This document shows positions 34,871-39,606 of a stretch of DNA of 39,606 bases, one piece after another. Numbering within the stretch: the stretch's first letter is position 1; each line of letters begins with the position of its first letter. This DNA is from an uncultured Porphyromonadaceae bacterium. GTDB lineage: Bacteria > Bacteroidota > Bacteroidia > Bacteroidales > Muribaculaceae. The stretch covers positions 1-39,606 of the forward strand of contig URLF01000012.1 of the NCBI GenBank assembly GCA_900548705.1, written 5' to 3'. The notes under the pieces were generated by a model. It saw only the letters and a program-made list of their open reading frames with translations. It was not told where the DNA came from and ran no database searches. The position numbers were made by a program, and so were the translations under genes.

Positions 34871-34881
34871 ATCCGTGCGGT

Positions 34882-35253
34882 TTAGTTACGGGCCAGCAGT
34901 TCGTCCACCTGTGCCTTGCAGCTGCTCCGCACCTGCGCGAATTGCTCCAGCTCGGCGGCGTGTTCCGGCGTGTCCGTGCCGTTGGCCAGCACGGCGATCT
35001 GGGCGTCCATGTCGTAATGCGTCCCGATTAGTCCGGCCACGAATTTGTCGCGGCGGTTCTCGGCCGTTACGCCTGTCGCCTCAATCATGGTGCCACCGTC
35101 GGGCATGTCGCCCGAATAGCTGAATCCGGACGTACTCTCGCCCGTTTCCTCGTTGGTAATTTCGGCCGGCTGCTCGTTCAGATAGAGCAGCACGTGGCCG
35201 TTGTCGAAGATTTCAAACTTTTTGCGCTCTGTGTAGCTTGCTGTCTGCTTCAT
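34882..35253 (-). CDS. Small phage protein of unknown function with shared TASYT N-terminus
   Basis: A 123-residue acidic protein. The start MKQTASYTERKKFEIF shares the pattern TASYT with the 440-residue tail protein downstream; at the DNA level 14 bases (GTGTAGCTTGCTGT on the plus strand) are identical. The C-terminal half is helical (HAAELEQFAQVRSSCKAQVDELL). It lies 13 bases after the reverse transcriptase stop codon and 11 before the baseplate-like gene. It does not look like Avd (accessory variability determinant) in sequence, although size and place invite comparison. Function unknown. Confidence 0.55.
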   Translation of the reverse strand: MKQTASYTERKKFEIFDNGHVLLYLNEQPAEITNEETGESTSGFSYSGDMPDGGTMIEATGVTAENRRDKFVAGLIGTHYDMDAQIAVLANGTDTPEHAAELEQFAQVRSSCKAQVDELLARN

Positions 35254-35266
35254 TGTTCTTTTTGTT

Positions 35267-36628
35267 TTAGTCGTCGGGGTCCACGAGTTTATAAAAACAT
35301 CGCTTCCCGTCGCCGATCGGTTGTTTGATTAGTTTGGCCCTGAGCGGTTCCGTTATCTCCACGCCCTCCAGCTGGCGGATCAGCGCCTGGCTGCCGGTGA
35401 AGGTGATATGCTCCACCCAGTCAGTTACCGGCTGCCCCGCGTCGTCGATTACCGGGCGGCTCTGCCCGTCAGGGCCCGTTTCCGTCAGCGGCTCCTCTAT
35501 TGAGTATTGCAGCGTCAGGCACGGTTCCGAATTGTGCTTCGACGGGGCCAGTTTGTAGCCCGTCAGGTGGATTTCCCGGTTCAGGATTGCGTCGACATGG
35601 TACTTGGTACCCGTCAGGTTGCCCGATGTCTTGGGCACAAGATCACTAAATTTTTTCATATTGAGAACTTTGAATAAGTGTTTACTGTCGCAGTGTAGCA
35701 TGAAGCCTGCCCGGCTCGCTGTCAGCAGCATTATTTCAGCCTCCGGCACCCCGGCTTTCCTCAGCTTCGCCAGCTCTCTGCATAGTCCCTGCTTGTTTTT
35801 CTTGCGTGCCAGGCAGTGAGTGTGAAACGTAACGTAACCCACAAAGTCAATGCCCCGGCTTTCCACCGGGAAAACCTGGTAATTGCTTTTAAGGTCCACG
35901 CGCCGCTCCTCGTTCAGCCAGTCGTTGATAAGCACCAGCCAGCCGTGCAGCGTCGGTTTGTCCCCGGCAAGCAGCACCATGTCGTCGGCGTAGCGGTAAT
36001 AATACCGCACCCCGGCCGCCTCTTTAAGCAGGTGGTCGAGTTCCGACAGGTAGAGATTAGCGAAGTATTGGGAAATATAATTGCCGATAGGCACCCCCGG
36101 CGCGCTGTCTATTATGCTGTCAAGCAGCCAGAGCACCTCCGGGTCCTTGATTTTACGACGCACCACGGCTTTCATCTTGTCGTGGTCTATGCTGGGGTAA
36201 AACTTGCGCACGTCCAGTTTCAGGCAGTACGCCGTCCCCTCCGGGTCGTTCCTCAGGTCCTCGCGCAGCTTCCGCAGCAGCGAGTGCATGCCGCGCCCCT
36301 TTATGCAGGCGTGCGTGTCGGCGGTAAACTGTGGCGTCCATATAGGCTCAAGCACCTGCATGATCGCCCAGTGTACCACTCGGTCACGGAATGGCAATTT
36401 ATAGATTTCACGGCGTTTGCCCTCGTATTTTATAAAAACATCATAGGGGCTGGTCTTGTACCGCTTTTCTGTCAGTTCCCGGTGCAGCTGCACCAGGTTC
36501 TCATCCAGATTGGCGAAAAATGCCGTTACCTCATCGCGCTTGCGCTTGCCGCTGGCGGCGTTGTGCGCCGCCTCCCGCAAGTTGCCTATGTCGCAAATGC
36601 GCGCATACAAATTGCCATATCTTTTCAT
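35267..36628 (-). CDS. DGR reverse transcriptase with C-terminal extension
   Basis: A 453-residue reverse transcriptase of the diversity-generating retroelement type. The catalytic core shows LKLDVRKFYPSID (136-148, first catalytic Asp), PIGNYISQYFAN (180-191), which is the DGR-type form of motif 4 with the Ser-Gln, and YRYADD (211-216) with the two catalytic Asp. The first 325 residues match group II/DGR reverse transcriptases. The last 130 form a separate region with TFTGSQALIRQLEG (409-422), resembling small phage DNA-binding or OB-type domains. It sits 168 bases downstream of the template repeat on the same strand. The enzyme copies TR RNA with adenine errors and transfers it into VR. Confidence 0.93.
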   Translation of the reverse strand: MKRYGNLYARICDIGNLREAAHNAASGKRKRDEVTAFFANLDENLVQLHRELTEKRYKTSPYDVFIKYEGKRREIYKLPFRDRVVHWAIMQVLEPIWTPQFTADTHACIKGRGMHSLLRKLREDLRNDPEGTAYCLKLDVRKFYPSIDHDKMKAVVRRKIKDPEVLWLLDSIIDSAPGVPIGNYISQYFANLYLSELDHLLKEAAGVRYYYRYADDMVLLAGDKPTLHGWLVLINDWLNEERRVDLKSNYQVFPVESRGIDFVGYVTFHTHCLARKKNKQGLCRELAKLRKAGVPEAEIMLLTASRAGFMLHCDSKHLFKVLNMKKFSDLVPKTSGNLTGTKYHVDAILNREIHLTGYKLAPSKHNSEPCLTLQYSIEEPLTETGPDGQSRPVIDDAGQPVTDWVEHITFTGSQALIRQLEGVEITEPLRAKLIKQPIGDGKRCFYKLVDPDD

Positions 36629-36796
36629 TTCGGGTCATCGGGTCTGTCTTTGGGTTTTGGGGTCTGCAATGCTCGCTTCGGAAGCTGTCGAAGCCGCCAC
36701 ACTCGGCGGGCCTACCGGCACCCTCTGCATCGGTTGTTATCTTCTGCCATGCGGCACGGTCCGGCCCCTCTGTCGCGTTTGTTTTTGTTCGAGCCT

Positions 36797-36915
36797 GTAT
36801 AGGGGCGACGAGTAGTTCGCATTCGCATTCGTAGCCGTGTTGTTCGCATTCGCATTGAACGCGCCCGCATTCGTGCCATTGTTCGCGTTACCGCCAGCAG
36901 CACGGACCCGGAGGC
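36797..36915 (-). repeat. DGR template repeat (TR)
   Basis: 119 bases on the minus strand, matching the VR at 37244-37362 except at 22 positions, all of them adenines in TR. Translated in the VR frame it contains 11 AAC/AAT codons, so it is built to be mutable. It lies in a non-coding gap of about 580 bases between the target gene and the reverse transcriptase gene. A leftward -7-like TAAATTTG at 36969-36962 may start the TR-RT transcript; the usual -33 TTG was not found. Confidence 0.95.
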
Positions 36916-37210
36916 TCCCTACTGCCGGGGTCGCAACCGGTCAAACCGTCGTTTGACACTGCAAATTTAACAATTTTTTTGCAGACGGCCACGCCCGGAA
37001 CTGATTATCCCGATTTTCCAAAAAAATTCGCCCGCCTGCGGCGGGGTTGGAATTGCTCCCGCACACCCCGCCGCCATTGCGTTTCTCTGTTCTCTCTATG
37101 CCAAAATTTCAATGAACTTTTGCGCGCTCCCCGGCTCTCCGGCTCCCGCGCCCTGCTGTCCTTCACTCCGGCTTTCGTTCCGGTCGTTTTCGTTTTGCGC
37201 TTCGCGCCGT
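36916..37210 (-). promoter_or_regulatory. Spacer between DGR target gene and TR
   Basis: No gene was found; an Avd gene, often located here, is absent. The interval holds a hairpin CTGCAAA/TTTGCAG (36959-36965 with 36978-36984) and, overlapping it, a -7-like TAAATTTG (36969-36962, minus strand) that could start transcription just ahead of TR. The remaining sequence is GC-rich and featureless. Confidence 0.4.
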
Positions 37211-38707
37211 TCACGCTTCAATCGTGGGGTCGTCCACGAAAACGCAGAGGGGCGACGAGCAGCCCGCAGACGCACCCGCAGCCGCGCGGTACGCATCCGC
37301 AGCGAACGCGCCCGCACTCGTGCCACTGAGCGCGCTACCGCCAGCAGCACGGACCCGGAGGCCTGTCTGCGTCGCTCCGTTGGTATAAAAATAGTCCGGA
37401 TAATAGGTGCTTGCGCTGCCGCCTACTGCCGTAGGCATCATGCACAGCCCGTTAGTGCTCACGCGCTTTATGTAGCCCTCGGCCTGGGGACACTCCGCCA
37501 CTTTAAGCAGACCCTCAACACTGTTGGGGTTAAAGTCCGCATACATAGACTGCGCCACATACACCTCGGTCTTTACACCCGCCTCCTGGCTCACGGTCAG
37601 ACCGCGCACCCAGCGCCACAGGTGCCCGTACCCGGCATGTACTAGGCCAAAGAACACCGGCACCTGAAATGTCTTGTACGGTGCCTCCTGGTCCTCGGCC
37701 GCCTCGCTTGCCGGCAGCCCGTATTCAACCAGCCCCGTGCCGTCGCCCATTTCCAGGCCAACGCTCGTAGGGATCACGGGATAATAGGCATTGTAACCGT
37801 CCCAGTCCGGTATGTCGGTTACACCTGTGCCGAAGCCGCCCTGATACAGCCCGTCGGCGTCCTTTTCGGCGTTATAGGGCGCCTGGCTGTTGCGCGTGCC
37901 CATGATTACGGCAAACAGGATTTGCACCGCTGCTTGTGCCACAAACCAGTTGGCCTCCCAGCCCTCGCCGCGCTTCCGCGCGTTGGTGCCGAATGCCGTT
38001 GTGCTTATTGCCGTGGCCGCCATGCCCAGCATCGTAACCTGGGGAGCGTCCGCGCCCGGGTGTTTGGCTTTGTTCGCCACATTCAGCGCCGCCCCGCCAC
38101 CGCCGCGATAGCGCTCATCCTGGCTGATTACTGAGCACAGCTTCTGTTCAGTGCGGTCCATTACCGCCGCGCCCAGCCAGCTTGTGCCGCCGACGGGTAT
38201 CTTCACGCTCTTGTACCCCTCCAGCGGTTTCAGCGTTATGGCCCAGTATGTGCGCGACGCCGTTACTATCTCGGTGAAGTACCACGCGCGGCTCCAGCAC
38301 CACATGCACTGTCCCATGCTGCCGTCAAGCGCCGCCGGGCTCCCGTCCGCAAACCGCGTGCTGTCCTTGGGGTCCAGCTTGTGCAGCTCTCGGTCGTCCG
38401 TTACCAGATAGCGGCCCAGCCCCAGCGTTTCCGGCAGTCGCTTCAAAAAGTCAAGCGACCCAAACCAGCCGCCCGCCGTCGGCGTCGCCTGGTCGTTGGC
38501 CCACCAGCGGCCCGCTATCGGGTTGCCGGCTTCCGCCACGGCGCGCTCAAGCTCCATGCTCCGCGTCTCGCCGCTCGCGTCCATTACCTCTATGCGCATC
38601 GCTCCCGGCTCACCCTCGGCGGGGTCAAGCTCGTTTATGCGCTTGCCGTTCTCAAAGGCCGCAAGCATTTCGCGCACCTTTGCTTCTTCCTGTTCGTTAA
38701 ATGCCAT
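37211..38707 (-). CDS. DGR target protein with C-terminal variable region (tail fibre/receptor-binding type)
   Basis: A 498-residue protein whose 3' end contains the VR (residues about 449-488), followed by a constant tail CVFVDDPTIEA. The variable part lies in GLRVRAAGGSALSGTSAGAF and onwards, the position and pattern of C-type-lectin-fold DGR proteins, where exposed residues are varied. The N-terminal 400 residues are Trp-, Tyr- and Gly-rich, with no enzyme motif, and may form the virion-attached part. In DGR phages the target is usually a receptor-binding tail protein, so here it probably determines which host surface is recognised. It lies among tail genes, 36 bases after the 215-residue tail protein gene. 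All varied residues are intact codons. Confidence 0.9.
   Translation of the reverse strand: MAFNEQEEAKVREMLAAFENGKRINELDPAEGEPGAMRIEVMDASGETRSMELERAVAEAGNPIAGRWWANDQATPTAGGWFGSLDFLKRLPETLGLGRYLVTDDRELHKLDPKDSTRFADGSPAALDGSMGQCMWCWSRAWYFTEIVTASRTYWAITLKPLEGYKSVKIPVGGTSWLGAAVMDRTEQKLCSVISQDERYRGGGGAALNVANKAKHPGADAPQVTMLGMAATAISTTAFGTNARKRGEGWEANWFVAQAAVQILFAVIMGTRNSQAPYNAEKDADGLYQGGFGTGVTDIPDWDGYNAYYPVIPTSVGLEMGDGTGLVEYGLPASEAAEDQEAPYKTFQVPVFFGLVHAGYGHLWRWVRGLTVSQEAGVKTEVYVAQSMYADFNPNSVEGLLKVAECPQAEGYIKRVSTNGLCMMPTAVGGSASTYYPDYFYTNGATQTGLRVRAAGGSALSGTSAGAFAADAYRAAAGASAGCSSPLCVFVDDPTIEA
37222..37239 (-). promoter_or_regulatory. Hairpin just downstream of VR
   Basis: TCGTGG (minus strand) pairs with CCACGA around a 6-nt loop (37222-37239), four bases beyond the VR end and inside the last codons of the target gene. 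In other DGRs a hairpin or cruciform beside VR is needed for efficient transfer. Confidence 0.55.
37244..37362 (-). repeat. DGR variable repeat (VR)
   Basis: 119 bases in the 3' end of the target gene. Compared with TR, 22 bases differ and all differences are at TR adenines (to G, C or T); the 97 other positions, including every G, C and T, are identical. The VR end near 37244-37256 (TCGTCGCCCCTCTGC on the minus strand) is a candidate initiation-of-mutagenic-homing site. Confidence 0.95.
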
Positions 38708-38743
38708 TTTAATGACTGTTTAAGGGTTGTTTATTTATTCAGT

Positions 38744-39391
38744 TTAATACTCGTTGCTGTATATCTCATAATCTTCATCGCTCACCGCGCTTATGCTCAC
38801 GGACTGATAGTTCGCCTCGGTCATTTGCGTGGCCGCGTAGTTCTTTATCACGATTTTGGTAATGTCGAATATTGCCAGGAACTCACTGTGTACCTCAATC
38901 GCCGTTTTCGTGTCAAGCAGCTGCCGCAGTGTCCGCAGTTCGTCCCCCGGATATTCGTCTGCGATCACACCGTCGCGCACCGCCTGGACGCCCACAACCA
39001 GGTTGACCGCCCAGTCTCCGGCGTTGATGTATTCCTTGACAGTGCCGTCCCGCCCCACAAGCGCCGTGCTCACTATCCGGTTCTCACGGCTCACTGCAGC
39101 CACCGCGTCCGGCAACTCCACCTCCAGGGTCCCGCTCTCGGTCTGTGCCCGTAGCTTCACCGGGCAGAGCACATAACGACCCTCCCACCACGCGCGGTCC
39201 GTGATAGGCACACCCCGGTCCTGCGCCTTGATTGCTTCGCCGCGACCCTCCCAGTTCGGGGCCTCCCCCTGGCGACCCTCGCCGAAGCGCACAAGCCGCT
39301 TCGACATATAGTTCGCCCAGCTTATCGCTGTCAGGTCTATGCTGAACGGCATTTTTATGCCGCCTAAGCTCGGTTGTGGAATTATGCTCAT
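38744..39391 (-). CDS. Phage tail protein of unknown family
   Basis: A 215-residue protein starting at an ATG that overlaps the stop of the tape-measure gene (ATGA, 39388-39391), so the two are co-translated. It has a mixed alpha/beta composition, with AWWEGRYVLCPVKLRAQ in the middle and an acidic C-terminus (SDEDYEIYSNEY). Position after the tape-measure gene suggests a distal tail or baseplate hub protein. I recall similar Bacteroidales phage proteins listed as domains of unknown function, but cannot confirm this here. The DGR target gene follows 36 bases later. Confidence 0.55.
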   Translation of the reverse strand: MSIIPQPSLGGIKMPFSIDLTAISWANYMSKRLVRFGEGRQGEAPNWEGRGEAIKAQDRGVPITDRAWWEGRYVLCPVKLRAQTESGTLEVELPDAVAAVSRENRIVSTALVGRDGTVKEYINAGDWAVNLVVGVQAVRDGVIADEYPGDELRTLRQLLDTKTAIEVHSEFLAIFDITKIVIKNYAATQMTEANYQSVSISAVSDEDYEIYSNEY

Positions 39392-39606
39392 GTGGTTGCC
39401 AGTTGGGTATCGTTGAGCGCGCCCGTCAGGGTTTCAAGTATTACCGCCTTGACCTGTTCCGCACTTTCGCCGACGGTCGCGCTGTGTATCTCGAAACGCT
39501 CAACCAATTTTTCAATGTTGATTGTGATATTTTTGATTTTGCCGCCGCTGTCGCTTCCGCTGCCGGCACCTGTTCCGGACGCGCCGGAAAGGCTGCCGCC
39601 GGTAGG
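39388..39606 (-). CDS. C-terminus of the tail tape-measure protein (partial)
   Basis: The last 72 codons of a larger gene that enters from the right edge. The end KIKNITINIEKLVERFEIHS followed by SAEQVKAVILETLTGALND is a pattern I associate with Bacteroidales phage tape-measure proteins; a Gly/Ser-rich linker precedes it. The stop overlaps the start of the next gene. The body of the gene, with its expected coiled coil and membrane helices, is outside the window, so the call rests on this motif and on the tail-gene context. Confidence 0.6.
   Translation of the reverse strand, partial: PTGGSLSGASGTGAGSGSDSGGKIKNITINIEKLVERFEIHSATVGESAEQVKAVILETLTGALNDTQLATT

Larger units (their letters stand above)
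29542..39606. mobile_element. Right-hand part of a DGR-bearing prophage (possibly Mu-like), incomplete
   Basis: From about 29542 to the right edge nearly all genes are on the minus strand and look like tail and terminal cargo genes of a temperate phage. One end is suggested by the interrupted relaxase gene and by two end-type repeats at 29542-29581; the other end is outside the window. Integration inside a gene, end repeats in the style of transposase sites, and DNA-modification genes at the end recall Mu-like phages. Bacteroides Mu-like phages carrying a DGR (the Hankyphage group) are established. Membership here is inferred from layout, as no transposase gene is visible. Confidence 0.6.

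Noticed and set aside
36712..36903. A 63-codon frame across TR, and an analogous frame across VR (37096-37350)
   Set aside because: Both arise from repeat composition (Arg/Met-rich) in the wrong frame; TR is non-coding and VR is read in the target gene frame.
36629..37210. An Avd gene within the DGR cassette
   Set aside because: No frame of suitable size and helical composition was found in either gap around TR.
1..39606. CRISPR array or rRNA genes
   Set aside because: No regularly spaced direct repeats beyond the DGR pair, the end repeats and the tandem 11-mer; no rRNA-like conserved stretches.

Overview
The window looks like a chromosome segment of a Bacteroidales bacterium, probably close to the Muribaculaceae. 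The evidence is: promoters of the Bacteroidota type (TTG, about 19-21 nt, then TAnnTTTG); SusE/F-like proteins, imelysin and YfhO genes; C-termini like type IX sorting tails; and a mobilisation gene, a low-GC insert and a prophage of kinds common in gut Bacteroidales. No rRNA, tRNA or CRISPR array was seen.

Host backbone, about 1-18,000 (GC-rich). An iron/heme-type operon on the minus strand holds an outer-membrane barrel, imelysin, a di-heme oxidoreductase and the start of a further membrane protein. Next come a membrane-tethered TPR/LuxR regulator (minus), a 1447-residue secreted FN3/adhesin-like protein (plus), a lipoprotein esterase, a GH31 glycosidase followed by a SusE/F-like carbohydrate-binding protein, and a MATE exporter. 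Promoters and terminators frame most of these units.

Accessory island, about 18,160-29,540, with mixed and mostly lower GC. It carries a well-delimited candidate ncRNA (minus, about 18,212-18,406), a defence cluster (AAA ATPase + RloB, AbiL-like, then AbiH), and a gene-free structured stretch of about 0.9 kb. A low-GC plus-strand set follows: a sigma factor fused to a membrane segment and an outer-membrane barrel, a YfhO protein and a methyltransferase. The island ends with an RteB-like regulator whose receiver and ATPase sites are degenerate, a rod-like candidate RNA, and the 3' part of a relaxase gene.

Prophage, about 29,540 to beyond the right edge, read on the minus strand. It appears to be inserted into the relaxase gene. 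In transcription order it has: the tape-measure C-terminus, a tail protein, the target protein of a diversity-generating retroelement (DGR) with its variable repeat (VR), the template repeat (TR), the DGR reverse transcriptase, and four tail/baseplate-type genes. The terminal cargo follows: an adenine methyltransferase, a small HTH protein and a thymidylate-synthase-like protein with the Asp that is typical of dCMP enzymes.

The most striking system is the DGR. TR (36797-36915) and VR (37244-37362) differ at 22 positions, and every one is an adenine in TR on the coding strand. Its reverse transcriptase has an extra C-terminal domain, and no separate accessory-variability (Avd) gene lies in the cassette. 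Two or three phage-encoded non-coding RNA candidates and the DNA-modification cargo also deserve attention.
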